From the NCBI GenBank assembly GCA_030158125.1, contig JAOATL010000010.1, forward strand, positions 1 to 64,000: a DNA stretch of 64,000 nt. Direction: 5' to 3'. The notes under the pieces were generated by a model. The model did no database searches. It was not told the DNA's origin and worked only from the letters and a program-made list of their open reading frames with translations. How positions within the stretch are numbered: the first letter of the stretch is position 1; every line of letters starts with the position of its first letter. A program made the position numbers and the translations under genes. This DNA comes from Limnohabitans sp. (GTDB lineage Bacteria > Pseudomonadota > Gammaproteobacteria > Burkholderiales > Burkholderiaceae_C). Below, piece by piece: positions 39,730-48,658 of the stretch.

Positions 39730-39765
39730 AGCCGCTGATTATAACCCGGAGTTCTAAAATGCCAA
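39730..39765 (-). promoter_or_regulatory. rpsP operon promoter overlapping the GNAT start codon
   Basis: On the minus strand TTGGCA (39760-39765), a 16-nt spacer and TATAAT (39738-39743) give a strong promoter; CAGCGGCTTTTC follows the -10 box. The -35 box overlaps the ATG (39759) of the divergent acetyltransferase gene. The predicted rpsP leader is about 125 nt. Confidence 0.75.
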
Positions 39766-40280
39766 CCATACGCCCCAGCCAATCAGAAGACATGGCCGCA
39801 ATCACCGCCATTTACAAGCACCACGTCCTTCATGGCACCGGCACTTTTGAAATAGAGCCACCCTCTTTGGAGGACATGACCGCTCGGCGAGAAGACGTTT
39901 TAAGCAAAGGTCTGCCGTATTTGGTGCTGGAAGATAGCGGCCAAGTGGTCGGTTTTGCGTATTGCAATTGGTTCAAACCACGCCCGGCTTATCGATTCTC
40001 TGCCGAAGATTCTATTTATTTGGCTGCAGGCACCGCTGGCAAAGGCTGGGGTCGCATGCTGCTGGCAGAGCTGTGCCAGGCTGCAGAAAAAGCAGGCATT
40101 CGCAAGCTGATTGCGGTGATTGGAGATTCCGCCAATGCGGGCTCCATTGGAGTGCACACGTCTTTGGGCTTCAATCACGTGGGCATCGTGTCGGGCTGTG
40201 GCTGGAAATTTGAGCGATGGCTCGACATCGTCATGATGGAAAAAGCCTTGGGCTTGGGTCAGTCCCACCCCCCTGCATAA
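39759..40280 (+). CDS. GNAT family N-acetyltransferase (phosphinothricin acetyltransferase-like)
   Basis: 173-aa acetyltransferase. PTIRPSQSEDMAAITAIYKHHV, GTGTFEIEPPS and VGFAYCNWFKPRPAYRF resemble the Pat/Bar and methionine sulfoximine acetyltransferase group; GKGWGRMLLAELC is the acetyl-CoA loop and SLGFNHVGIVSGCGWKFERWLD the C-terminal signature. Native substrates are usually amino-acid analogues. GGAG precedes ATG 39759 by 7 nt. Convergent with pit. Confidence 0.88.
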   Translation: MPTIRPSQSEDMAAITAIYKHHVLHGTGTFEIEPPSLEDMTARREDVLSKGLPYLVLEDSGQVVGFAYCNWFKPRPAYRFSAEDSIYLAAGTAGKGWGRMLLAELCQAAEKAGIRKLIAVIGDSANAGSIGVHTSLGFNHVGIVSGCGWKFERWLDIVMMEKALGLGQSHPPA

Positions 40281-40289
40281 AGCCATGGC

Positions 40290-40312
40290 CTAAGCCTGTT
40301 TTGCAGGCTTAG
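40290..40312. terminator. hairpin between the GNAT gene and pit
   Basis: CTAAGCCTG and CAGGCTTAG form a perfect 9-bp stem with a TTTTG loop, overlapping the pit stop codon. No T-run follows on either strand, so it may be an mRNA-end stabilising hairpin rather than a true intrinsic terminator. Confidence 0.5.
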
Positions 40313-41316
40313 AAAATTTGCAAGCTGAACCAATAGGCAATGGCAGCAACAAAACCACTGGCAGGGATGGTCAAAATCCAAGCCCAGACGATGTTGCCAG
40401 CCACCCCCCAACGGACCGCACTGGCACGTTGCGTAGACCCAACACCCACAATGGCGCCCGTGATGGTATGCGTTGTGGAGACAGGAATACCCAATGCAGT
40501 GGCCAAAAACAGGGTTAATGCACCGCCTGTTTCAGCACAGAAGCCACCCACAGGCTTGAGCTTGGTGATTTTTTGGCCCATGGTTTTGACAATGCGCCAC
40601 CCTCCAAACATCGTGCCAAAGCCAATGGCCATGTAACAACTGACAATGGTCCAAGTAGGCGGCGAGGTTTCTGTGGATGCCACATAGCCTGTCGCAACCA
40701 AGAGCATCCAAATGATGCCAATTGTTTTTTGGGCGTCGTTACCCCCATGCCCCAGACTGTAGGCGCCTGCAGAAACCAGTTGCAAGCGTCGAAACCACTT
40801 GTCAACTTTGGAGGGTCGGCTGCGCTTGAAAATATTGGCCACCAAGACCATCATGAGCGAACCCAAGAGAAAGCCTAGTATTGGCGACACAAAAATAAAC
40901 GTGACAGTTTTGATAACCCCTGCAGAGAGCAGTGCGCCAGCACCTGATTTCGCAATGACAGCGCCAACAATGCCACCAATCAACGCGTGAGATGAACTAC
41001 TCGGAATACCGTAGTACCAAGTGATCACGTTCCATGTAATGGCACCAACCAAGGCGCCAAAAACAACGTGCACATCGACCACGCCGGGTTGCACAATGCC
41101 TTTACCCACGGTAGCCGCCACACTTAAGTGGAAAATAAAAATAGCGACGAAGTTAAAGAAGGCAGCAAATAAAACGGCCTGCGTGGGCTTCAAGACGCCA
41201 GTTGATACAACGGTGGCAATGGAATTTGCAGCATCATGAAATCCATTCATGAAGTCAAATGCCAGGGCCAAAACCACCAGCAGTATCACCACCCACAAAG
41301 CGGCTTGAGTGTCCAT
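40309..41316 (-). CDS. pit: inorganic phosphate transporter, PiT family
   Basis: 335-aa membrane carrier. The duplicated PiT signatures DFMNGFHDAANSIATVVSTG (24-43) and SLGHGGNDAQKTIGIIWM are present, with about ten hydrophobic helices. It imports metal-phosphate by proton symport with low affinity. It lies 17 nt after a PhoU-like (DUF47) gene, the usual partner. A weak Pho-box-like repeat occurs upstream of that pair. Confidence 0.95.
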   Translation of the reverse strand: MDTQAALWVVILLVVLALAFDFMNGFHDAANSIATVVSTGVLKPTQAVLFAAFFNFVAIFIFHLSVAATVGKGIVQPGVVDVHVVFGALVGAITWNVITWYYGIPSSSSHALIGGIVGAVIAKSGAGALLSAGVIKTVTFIFVSPILGFLLGSLMMVLVANIFKRSRPSKVDKWFRRLQLVSAGAYSLGHGGNDAQKTIGIIWMLLVATGYVASTETSPPTWTIVSCYMAIGFGTMFGGWRIVKTMGQKITKLKPVGGFCAETGGALTLFLATALGIPVSTTHTITGAIVGVGSTQRASAVRWGVAGNIVWAWILTIPASGFVAAIAYWFSLQIF

Positions 41317-41333
41317 GCTAAATGTTCCGAATG

Positions 41334-41981
41334 TCAGGAGTTCTCGAGGACGATGCCCTCGATTTGGTTGGCGACGTCTTCACATTTGTCGGTAATGGTT
41401 TCGAGCAATTCATAAATTGCCTTCAACTTGATGACCTCGCGCACATCGGCTTCCTCGCGGAACAGCTTGCTCATGGCACTGCGCATGACGCGATCTGCAT
41501 CAGATTCCAAGCGATCAATTTCTTCGCATGTTTTCAACGCCGCCTCGGCGGTTGCGGGATCGGCAATTTTGCCGAGCATGCTGACTGCATCACGAACTCG
41601 CTCGCAACATTTCACTGACAAGTCTGTCAGCCTTGAAATTTCGTCTGTCATGGCGCGCACATCGTAAAGCGCCATGGTTTCAGCAGAGTCTTGAATCAGG
41701 TCAGCCACATCGTCCATTAAGTTAATGAGGCTGTGAATTTGCTCACGGTCGATGGGCGTGATGAATGTGGTGTGAATTAAACGATTCACCTCTTGCGTGA
41801 CACGGTCTGCTGATCGCTCTGCATTGTCTACATCTTGCGCATACTTTTCTCGCAAATGCTCATCGCTGTAGTTGACAACCAAATTTGAAAAGGCGCGCGC
41901 CGCTTCCACAATTCGATCTGCATGTTGGTTGAACAACTCAAAAAAGTTGCCCTCTTTGGGCAAAAGTTTGCCAAAAAACAT
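41334..41981 (-). CDS. DUF47 family PhoU-like phosphate transport regulator
   Basis: 215-aa all-helical protein of the DUF47 (TIGR00153-like) family. FFGKLLPKEGNFFELFNQHADRI is the typical start, and repeated E/D-rich helices (NAERSADRVTQEVNRLI; SLINLMDDVADLIQDSAE) match PhoU-like metal-binding bundles. It is thought to regulate the partner Pit carrier. ATG 41981 has GGAG seven nt upstream; the in-frame start at 41999 lies across that site. Confidence 0.92.
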   Translation of the reverse strand: MFFGKLLPKEGNFFELFNQHADRIVEAARAFSNLVVNYSDEHLREKYAQDVDNAERSADRVTQEVNRLIHTTFITPIDREQIHSLINLMDDVADLIQDSAETMALYDVRAMTDEISRLTDLSVKCCERVRDAVSMLGKIADPATAEAALKTCEEIDRLESDADRVMRSAMSKLFREEADVREVIKLKAIYELLETITDKCEDVANQIEGIVLENS

Positions 41982-42066
41982 AGGATTCTCCGAGAACAAA
42001 CAGCGAGAAATTCACTGTTTGAGGCATTCGGGAGTTTAAACGCTATCCATGAATTATTTCAGAAGC

Positions 42067-42084
42067 ATGTCTTTTTTATGTCAT
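42067..42084. promoter_or_regulatory. weak Pho-box-like direct repeat upstream of the DUF47-pit pair
   Basis: ATGTC occurs twice with an 11-bp period, giving ATGTCTTTTTTATGTCAT, close to the CTGTCAT-N4-CTGTCAT layout bound by PhoB. It lies 86 nt upstream of the DUF47 ATG, but the repeat reads on the opposite strand to the genes. The rest of the 42000-42224 gap shows no convincing gene. Confidence 0.3.
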
Positions 42085-42224
42085 TTGGAAGTCCATGCAT
42101 ACCATGATGCTTGCACGTTGGATCCCGTTATGGGCAGGTACAGACAGCAAATCTTTTATGCAGCGTTAAATGAACATGCGGCCAATCGGTCGCCCTCAGA
42201 CTTTTTTCGCTACTTAAAACTATA

Positions 42225-42695
42225 TCAGTGCAGCCTTTGAATGGCTTGATCTTGTACGCGGCGCAAATCGTCCTTCGACACACAATGCGGCGCCAACTCC
42301 CACAAAGGCAACAAAACAAACGCCCTCTCTCTCATTCTCGGATGCGGCACCTGTAACTCTCGGCTTTGTATGCTTGCACTTCCAAACAACAACAAGTCAA
42401 TGTCCAAGGTTCGAGGGGCATGCCGGTAGGGCCTCTCACGTCCAGCCAAGATCTCCAGGGCCTGAAAAGCACGCAACAACTCATACGCATTGAGGCGCGT
42501 TTCCAATTGGATCACGGCATTGATGTAATCAGGTCCCGCAGCATCGACGGGCGCAGAACGGTAAAAGGACGAACAGGCCATCACGCGTGTGTTGGGCAAT
42601 TTGCCAATGGCCTGAACCGCGGCCTCCAGCGCATAGCGAGCCTCGCCTAAATTAGCGCCAAGACCGACAAACACCGGCACCCAATCGCGTTGCAT
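42225..42695 (-). CDS. folK: 6-hydroxymethyl-7,8-dihydropterin pyrophosphokinase
   Basis: 156-aa HPPK of folate synthesis. VFVGLGANLGEARYAL is the N-terminal signature, and ERPYRHAPRTLDIDLLLFG contains the catalytic and Mg-binding acids (DIDLLLFG). VPHPRMRERAFVLLPL follows. ATG 42695 fits the family; the frame continues upstream into pcnB but that part is spurious. It lies 19 nt after pcnB, the same pairing as in E. coli. Confidence 0.96.
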   Translation of the reverse strand: MQRDWVPVFVGLGANLGEARYALEAAVQAIGKLPNTRVMACSSFYRSAPVDAAGPDYINAVIQLETRLNAYELLRAFQALEILAGRERPYRHAPRTLDIDLLLFGSASIQSRELQVPHPRMRERAFVLLPLWELAPHCVSKDDLRRVQDQAIQRLH

Positions 42696-42714
42696 CAAAA
42701 CGGCCTCATTGCTG

Positions 42715-44205
42715 TTACTCACCAGATGTCGAGTGTCCTGCATCCGGTGCGCTTGATGTGCCTGCTGCGTTTTTAGCGGCCGGCTTGCGGCGGCGCGGTG
42801 CACGACGTGTTTTGCTGGCACCTGCAGCGGGCACATGGTTCTTTTCTGATTTGGCTTGCTGAATCAAGTCTTCACGCGCAGCATCATCGGCCATGCTAAA
42901 TTCTTGCCACCAATCGGCCAAGGTCAATTCCACATCTGCCACTTCTGCACGCAAGCGTAAAAAATCAAAACCGGCCCTGAAACGCGGCTGCTCCACCAAA
43001 CTAAAGGGTGCGCTGCCAATGCGCTTTTCAAACCGCGGTTGCATCATCCAAATTTCACGCATGTCTGCCGCCAATTTGCCACGACCCGAGACATCGCCTA
43101 TGCGAGCATCAAAGACTTCATCAATGGCCTCTTGCAACGCGGGAAATGGCGGCACCCGTTTGGCCACTCTCTGATCCCACCCAAGTTTGACGTCGGCCCA
43201 CAAGACACAGGCCAATAAGAAACTTGGCGCAACCGGTTTTTCTTCGCCGACACGACGGTCGGTGTCAGCCAATGCCGCCTTCACAAAAGGCGTGTCTGCG
43301 CGTTCAACCACAACATCCAAAAGCGGATAAATGCCTTGATGCAATCCCAAGGTTTGCAGCTGCGCCACAGAGGCCAAAGCATGACCCGTCTGGAGCAGTT
43401 TGAGCATTTCATCAAACAGTCGACTTTGCGGCACATCGGCCAACAACTTCAACATGGTCGCCAAAGGCTTGGCCGTTTTGCCTTCCAACTTAAAACCCAA
43501 AGGACTGAGCTTGGCAGCAAACCGAATGGCGCGAATGATGCGCACTGGATCTTCCCGATATCGCGCCACAGGATCGCCAATCATTCGCAACACTTTCTTT
43601 TTGGCATCCTGCATGCCGCCGTGATAGTCAACCAAATACTGAGACTCTGGGTCGTAGTACATGGCATTGACCGTGAAGTCACGGCGTGTGGCGTCTTCAT
43701 CTTGCGGACCCCAAACGTTATCTCGCAGCACACGCCCGCTTGAATCGACAGCGTGCTTCATGCCTGCCAATTCAGACTTACTGGTTTTTTCATTGCCCTT
43801 GACTTGCTCTGCGGCACGATTGTCTAAATGTGCACGGAAGGTTGATACTTCAATCACCTCGTGCTCACGCCCTCTTCCGTAAACCACGTGAACAATGCGA
43901 AAACGCCGTCCAATGATGAAAGCTCGCCTGAACAAGCTTTTCACTTCTTCAGGCGTGGCATCGGTGGCCACATCAAAATCTTTGGGACGAAGTCCTAATA
44001 GCAAGTCACGCACAGCGCCACCCACCACGTAAGCCTCATAGCCAGCGTCTTGAAGGGTTCTAACCACATTCAAAGCACGCTCATCCACAAGTGTGGGATT
44101 GATGCCATGAACCGACGCCGGAATTTCGACGCGCTTGCCAAAATCAACTGCGCCTCCACCAGATTTGGGTTGGCCTAATATTTTTTGAATAAATTTTTTA
44201 ATCAT
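42715..44205 (-). CDS. pcnB: poly(A) polymerase I
   Basis: 496-aa class II nucleotidyltransferase that adds poly(A) tails to RNA 3' ends and promotes decay. AYVVGGAVRDLLLG at 58-71 is followed by catalytic acids D76 and D78 in KDFDVATDATPEEV. The PcnB rather than CCA-enzyme signature is seen in FRRAFIIGRRFRIVHVVYG. A basic tail (KTRRAPRRRKPAAKNAAG) ends the protein. ATG 44205 overlaps the HAD gene stop by 4 nt. Confidence 0.95.
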   Translation of the reverse strand: MIKKFIQKILGQPKSGGGAVDFGKRVEIPASVHGINPTLVDERALNVVRTLQDAGYEAYVVGGAVRDLLLGLRPKDFDVATDATPEEVKSLFRRAFIIGRRFRIVHVVYGRGREHEVIEVSTFRAHLDNRAAEQVKGNEKTSKSELAGMKHAVDSSGRVLRDNVWGPQDEDATRRDFTVNAMYYDPESQYLVDYHGGMQDAKKKVLRMIGDPVARYREDPVRIIRAIRFAAKLSPLGFKLEGKTAKPLATMLKLLADVPQSRLFDEMLKLLQTGHALASVAQLQTLGLHQGIYPLLDVVVERADTPFVKAALADTDRRVGEEKPVAPSFLLACVLWADVKLGWDQRVAKRVPPFPALQEAIDEVFDARIGDVSGRGKLAADMREIWMMQPRFEKRIGSAPFSLVEQPRFRAGFDFLRLRAEVADVELTLADWWQEFSMADDAAREDLIQQAKSEKNHVPAAGASKTRRAPRRRKPAAKNAAGTSSAPDAGHSTSGE

Positions 44206-44867
44206 GAGAATAGTTGAAGTGTGCGCCAGCCTCGATCGGTCGCAAGTTGGCGCAAACGCGCGTCTGGATTTGTCGCAACGGGTGTCTGCGCCATTTCCAA
44301 AAGCGGCAGATCGTTGACGGAATCCGAGTAAAAAGTAATGTGGACATCGGACCAACGAAGGCCTTTTGCAGTCAGCCACTGTGCCACCCGGGTGACTTTA
44401 CCTTCTTTAAAAGAAGGTGTCCCGGCAATTTCACCAGTGATCCAACCTTCTGCATCGCGCGCCAATTCGACCGCAATCAACTCAGTGACACCAAAGGCAT
44501 TGGCAATGGGTCGAGTCACAAATTCATTGGTGGCTGTGACAATCATGACGTGATCACCCGCGTCTTGGTGCTGCGCGACCAACTCGATCGCGGCAGGTTT
44601 GACAGCAGGCAGAATGATCTCACGCATGAACTGGTGATGTGCTTTCTCGGCTAGCGCGGCACCTTTCAGCCGTACAGCATCGGTTGCAAATCGCACGTAA
44701 TCATGGATGTCCAATATACCGGCTTGGTAATCGGCATAAAACTGATCGTTGCGCGCTTTGAATGAAACCGGATCGGTCCAGCCAATGTGCTGACTGAACT
44801 CGCCCCATGCGTAATCAGAATCAATTGGCAACAAGGTGTTGTCAAGGTCAAACAAAGCCAACTTCAT
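44202..44867 (-). CDS. HAD-IB family phosphatase (SerB-like)
   Basis: 221-aa HAD hydrolase. Motif I LALFDLDNTLLP has D7 (nucleophile) and D9; motif II is VTATNEF, and motif IV YSDSVNDLPLLEMA. It resembles the PSPase-like HAD-IB group that includes CicA and histidinol-phosphatase-like members; the substrate is unknown. The gene overlaps both neighbours by 4 nt (hda before, pcnB after), so translation is coupled. Confidence 0.88.
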   Translation of the reverse strand: MKLALFDLDNTLLPIDSDYAWGEFSQHIGWTDPVSFKARNDQFYADYQAGILDIHDYVRFATDAVRLKGAALAEKAHHQFMREIILPAVKPAAIELVAQHQDAGDHVMIVTATNEFVTRPIANAFGVTELIAVELARDAEGWITGEIAGTPSFKEGKVTRVAQWLTAKGLRWSDVHITFYSDSVNDLPLLEMAQTPVATNPDARLRQLATDRGWRTLQLFS

Positions 44868-45550
44868 GTGCTCTCCAACATGGACTTGATGAGTGGAATG
44901 GTGATGGCTCTTTGCGTTTGCAATGCAAACTGATCCAGGTGATCGAGCAGCGTCATCAAACTACTTAAATCACGCGAAAAACGCGTGAGCATGTAAGACA
45001 TGACATCGTCACTTAAAAATAAGCCGCGCGAGTCTGCTTCTTGCCGCAACACTGATCGACGCTCTGGATCACTGAGCACTTGCAGCGCATAAACATGCCC
45101 CCAGCCCAACCGAGAGCGCAAGTCATCGCGAAGCTTCAAGTCAGCAGGAGGCAGCGCGCCTGAGGCCAAGACCCAACGTGGCTGCCCTGACTTGGGTGTG
45201 AGCGCATTGACGAACCAATTGAAGCCCATCGCCTGCTGCTCTAAGTCAAACAGGTGGACATCGTCCATGAGCACGGCAACCCAAGACTCGTCAAAACTCA
45301 GATGCACATTGGTCGTAGCATCTAACCAGCCAACGGACAGCCCCTGACTTTTCAGGGCAGTGTAGACCGCTTTGAGCAAATGTGATTTACCAGAACCACT
45401 CTCACCCCACAAGTAAGTCGGCACTGGACTGGGCATTTGACGACCCGTCCAAAGCTTGAGATGTTGCAATGCAGCTGCGTTAGGCCCTGCAAAAAAACTG
45501 TCCAAGCTTGGCACCGTTTGCAGGCCGATGTCTAGGGCCAGTTGCTTCAT
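44864..45550 (-). CDS. hda: DnaA regulatory inactivator Hda
   Basis: 228-aa AAA+ protein lacking the DnaA DNA-binding domain, as expected for Hda. The N-terminal QLALDI (3-8) is a beta-clamp-binding motif. Walker A is GESGSGKSHL (49-58), Walker B VLMDDVHLFD, and RDLRSRLGWG follows. With the clamp it stimulates DnaA-ATP hydrolysis to limit re-initiation. It overlaps the upstream permease gene by 4 nt. Confidence 0.94.
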   Translation of the reverse strand: MKQLALDIGLQTVPSLDSFFAGPNAAALQHLKLWTGRQMPSPVPTYLWGESGSGKSHLLKAVYTALKSQGLSVGWLDATTNVHLSFDESWVAVLMDDVHLFDLEQQAMGFNWFVNALTPKSGQPRWVLASGALPPADLKLRDDLRSRLGWGHVYALQVLSDPERRSVLRQEADSRGLFLSDDVMSYMLTRFSRDLSSLMTLLDHLDQFALQTQRAITIPLIKSMLEST

Positions 45551-46683
45551 GCGTCAGGACCTTGGTAAAGCTTGCTGTCAAAGTATTGATCTCGCAATCG
45601 GCGCAGTGCAACCAAAATCACCGCACTGGTGGGCAAAGCCACCAGCACACCCACAAAGCCAAACAATTGGCCCAAGGCGAGCAGTGCAAAAATAACGGCC
45701 AATGGATGCAAGCCAATTCGCTCCCCCACCCATTTGGGCGTTAGCCAAAACCCTTCGATCAATTGACCGGCACCAAACACGACGGCAACCATCACAACCG
45801 CCTTGATTGACGCAAACTGTAAAAAACCTGCCAGCAAGGCCAAGATCAGGCCCACCCCAAACCCGAGATAAGGTACGCAAACGGCCAATCCCGTGAAGAC
45901 ACCAATTGGCAATGCCAGATCCAAACCAAATGCAGCCAAACCAGTCGCATAAAACACCGACAGGGCCAGCATGACCAACATTTGACCGCGCAAATACTGT
46001 CCTAGAACAGCATCACACTCCTGCATAAAACTGTCATATGCCGATCGCCAATGCAGCGGCACCCACTGCACGACCAGTGAAACCCACCGATCCCACTCCT
46101 GCAACAGATAGAACAAAACCACGGGTATCAGGATCAAATTGCCAATGACTGCAAGGGCGAAACTGCCCCCCAGCTTCAATGAGGTCACCAGCGGCGCCAT
46201 CCAGTCTTCGCGGTTGGCACTGAGGTATGTCAAAAGTTGGCCCTTCAGACTGGCCACATCCAAACTCAAGCGCCAGCCATATCGGTCAAGAATGGGGTTC
46301 AAAAATGCAACCAACCGATCCAATAGCAATGGGAGCTGTTGCTGAAGCAATGGAATTTCACGCGTCAGAATGGGCACCAATAAAAGCACGACGCCCAAAA
46401 CGACCAACAGCGCAAACAACTCAACGAGGATCACACTGACGACTGCAGGCAACCAAGGCAAGGCCCTTTGCAAACGGGTGACAACGGGGTGTAACGCATA
46501 GGCTAAAACAGCAGCCACAGCAAACGGCACCAAAACCGGCCCCAACGCCCACAGTAACAAGGCCAGTCCCAAAGCGACACCTGTCCACAGAATGAGGCGC
46601 TTAGCGGCAATATGGATGGGCATTTGTTCGATTCGTGGTGAAAGAAATTTAAAAGAAGCCAAAAGCTTTGGGGCAGCAAGCAT
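45547..46683 (-). CDS. AI-2E family transporter (PerM-like)
   Basis: 378-aa membrane protein with about eight helices of the PerM/UPF0118 family. LLLWALGPVLVPFAVAAVLA near the N-terminus and PYLGFGVGLILALLAG and GFWLTPKWVGERIGLHPLAV in the C-terminal half are typical. The transported molecule is unknown for most members. ATG 46683 has AAGGGGG in front; the inner ATG 46623 (358 aa) would match a shorter N-terminus and is a real alternative. It heads the perM-hda-HAD-pcnB-folK chain and is divergent from purM. Confidence 0.88.
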   Translation of the reverse strand: MLAAPKLLASFKFLSPRIEQMPIHIAAKRLILWTGVALGLALLLWALGPVLVPFAVAAVLAYALHPVVTRLQRALPWLPAVVSVILVELFALLVVLGVVLLLVPILTREIPLLQQQLPLLLDRLVAFLNPILDRYGWRLSLDVASLKGQLLTYLSANREDWMAPLVTSLKLGGSFALAVIGNLILIPVVLFYLLQEWDRWVSLVVQWVPLHWRSAYDSFMQECDAVLGQYLRGQMLVMLALSVFYATGLAAFGLDLALPIGVFTGLAVCVPYLGFGVGLILALLAGFLQFASIKAVVMVAVVFGAGQLIEGFWLTPKWVGERIGLHPLAVIFALLALGQLFGFVGVLVALPTSAVILVALRRLRDQYFDSKLYQGPDA

Positions 46684-46755
46684 GCCGCCCCCTTAAAATA
46701 AGCCTTGATTTTAGTCCCCCCTCGCCCTCTTCCCCACAATTTCCCCATTTTTCAC

Positions 46756-47787
46756 ATGAGCTCAACTCCTCTCTCCTACAAAGACGCTGGCGTCGACATC
46801 GTCGCAGGCGACGCTTTGGTCGAACGCATCAAGCCCCTGGCCAAAAAGACCATGCGTGAGGGCGTATTGGCTGGCATTGGTGGATTTGGCGCTTTGTTCG
46901 AAGTACCCAAGCGATACAAAGAGCCAGTGTTGGTCTCTGGCACGGATGGTGTGGGCACCAAACTGAAGCTGGCTTTTGAATGGAACATGCACGACACCGT
47001 GGGCATCGATTTGGTGGCCATGAGCGTCAATGATGTCTTGGTGCAAGGTGCCGAGCCTCTCTTCTTTTTAGATTACTTTGCATGCGGCAAGCTTGATGTC
47101 GATACCGCGGCCGCGGTTGTGGGCGGTATTGCCAATGGCTGCGAAATGTCAGGCTGCGCACTCATCGGCGGTGAAACAGCGGAAATGCCCGGCATGTATC
47201 CTGCGGGCGAATATGATTTGGCCGGCTTTGCGGTGGGCGCCGTCGAAAAATCAAAGATCCTCACGGGTCGCGATGTCAAACCTGGTGATGTCGTCTTAGG
47301 TTTAGGCGCGAATGGCGTCCATTCCAATGGTTTCAGCTTGGTACGCAAATGCATTGAACGTGCCGGCACTCAATTGCCAGAAAAGCTGGATGGTCAGAAT
47401 TTCAAACAAGCAGTCATGGCGCCAACACGTTTGTATGTCAAATCGGTCTTGAATGCATTAGCCCAGCACCCCATCAAGGCTCTGGCCCACATCACCGGGG
47501 GCGGTTTGCTAGAAAACATTCCACGTGTTTTACCTGAAGGCACTGCAGCCCATTTGGTCAAGGGCAGTTGGCCTCAATCTGAGTTGTTTGCATGGCTTCA
47601 AAGCACCGCCGGTATTGACGACATCGAGATGAATCGCACATTCAACAATGGCATTGGCATGGTCGTCGTCATCGATGCAGCGCATGCGGCCGCTTGTGCC
47701 GACACGCTGCGCAGTTCGGGCGAGAAGGTTTATCAGATTGGTACCATTGCAACCCAAGGTGACGGCGCGCAAGTGGTGGTGCGTTAA
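46756..47787 (+). CDS. purM: phosphoribosylformylglycinamidine cyclo-ligase
   Basis: 343-aa AIR synthetase, fifth step of purine synthesis. The start [22 protein letters not shown], the [10 protein letters not shown] loop, [16 protein letters not shown] and [20 protein letters not shown] match the family throughout. ATG 46756 is used rather than the 46705 extension. A -10-like TAAAAT lies near 46695-46700 in the short divergent region with the perM-like gene. hda and perM beside purM is also the Burkholderiales order. Confidence 0.96.
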   Translation: MSSTPLSYKDAGVDIVAGDALVERIKPLAKKTMREGVLAGIGGFGALFEVPKRYKEPVLVSGTDGVGTKLKLAFEWNMHDTVGIDLVAMSVNDVLVQGAEPLFFLDYFACGKLDVDTAAAVVGGIANGCEMSGCALIGGETAEMPGMYPAGEYDLAGFAVGAVEKSKILTGRDVKPGDVVLGLGANGVHSNGFSLVRKCIERAGTQLPEKLDGQNFKQAVMAPTRLYVKSVLNALAQHPIKALAHITGGGLLENIPRVLPEGTAAHLVKGSWPQSELFAWLQSTAGIDDIEMNRTFNNGIGMVVVIDAAHAAACADTLRSSGEKVYQIGTIATQGDGAQVVVR

Positions 47788-47800
47788 GGCATCAAGCCGC

Positions 47801-48643
47801 TCAAGTTTCCAGTGAAGCCAATCGCAAACGAATGATGTCGACATCGCTTGCGGTGCTTGCCTGATTGACGTAGGCACTTAAGTCATCACGGGCTTGTGCA
47901 TTCAAGCCCATTTCCATCAAGGCCAATCCACGATCACGTCTTTCGAAGTGAGCGTCTGGGTTGAGCACAATCAGTCGGTCCAAGACACATTTCAAACGCG
48001 GCCAATCAGCCTGACTGGTGAAGATTTCTTTCAAGTTGCGCAGCATTCGCGTCAGGATGTCTCTTGGCGGCGCTGGCTGCAAATACAAACCCAAAGGTGT
48101 GTCAGCATCGTCCCCATCATCTGTGCGCGGGCGAAACGGCGCCAACCTTTCTGCCAAACGGTCAAGTCCCAGGGACTGCCCAGTCAGAGGGTCCATGACC
48201 ACCAAGCCCTCAGGCAATGTCACCTTGACCAAGAAATGGCCAGGAAAAGAGACACCTTCTGCATGTAAGCCTAGGCCTTGCGCCAACTCCAACCAGATCA
48301 CGGCAATTGAAATCGGAATGCCTCTGCGCGTTCTAAAAACCTCGTTCAGATAGCTGTTTTCTGGCGCATAAAAATTATTTGCATTGCCAGAGAAACCAAG
48401 CTCGTTGTAGAAAAACTGATTCAAGACGCTCAGCTGTTGCAGCGGCTCAGCTTCACGCTTCAAACGCCGCTTCAATCGAACCATGAGCGCATCACACGTT
48501 GCCAGAACTTCTTGTACATCCAACGCAGGCTCTTCGTCCTGTGCAATGGCAGCCGCAGCCTCTAACAACGGAAAATCAATGTCTGACTCAACCAAGCTTT
48601 TGAAATAGGTTAAGGGCGTGACAGTACTGACTTGAAGGTTCAT
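47801..48643 (-). CDS. SirB1 family transglutaminase-like/TPR protein
   Basis: 280-aa protein. The SirB1 core is NQFFYNELGFSGNANNFYAPENSYLNEVFRTRRGIPISIAVIWLEL (the family's transglutaminase-like fold; pieces NQFFYNELGF and RRGIPISIAVIWLELA are the most diagnostic), followed by VSFPGHFLVKV. The C-terminal 100 residues (LKEIFTSQADWPRLKCVLDR to ARDDLSAYV) form a tetratricopeptide-like helical part. No enzymatic activity is established for the family. Convergent with purM; starts 15 nt after murJ ends. Confidence 0.88.
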   Translation of the reverse strand: MNLQVSTVTPLTYFKSLVESDIDFPLLEAAAAIAQDEEPALDVQEVLATCDALMVRLKRRLKREAEPLQQLSVLNQFFYNELGFSGNANNFYAPENSYLNEVFRTRRGIPISIAVIWLELAQGLGLHAEGVSFPGHFLVKVTLPEGLVVMDPLTGQSLGLDRLAERLAPFRPRTDDGDDADTPLGLYLQPAPPRDILTRMLRNLKEIFTSQADWPRLKCVLDRLIVLNPDAHFERRDRGLALMEMGLNAQARDDLSAYVNQASTASDVDIIRLRLASLET

Positions 48644-48658
48644 AAGAAAGAGATGACT

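Noticed and set aside
42049..42240. 63-aa plus-strand open frame between the DUF47 gene and folK
   Set aside because: It overlaps the folK 3' end, has no ribosome-binding site and no recognisable features.
42696..42836. Longer folK start 47 codons upstream
   Set aside because: This part overlaps pcnB and reads as its shadow; HPPK proteins begin just before VFVGLGANLG.
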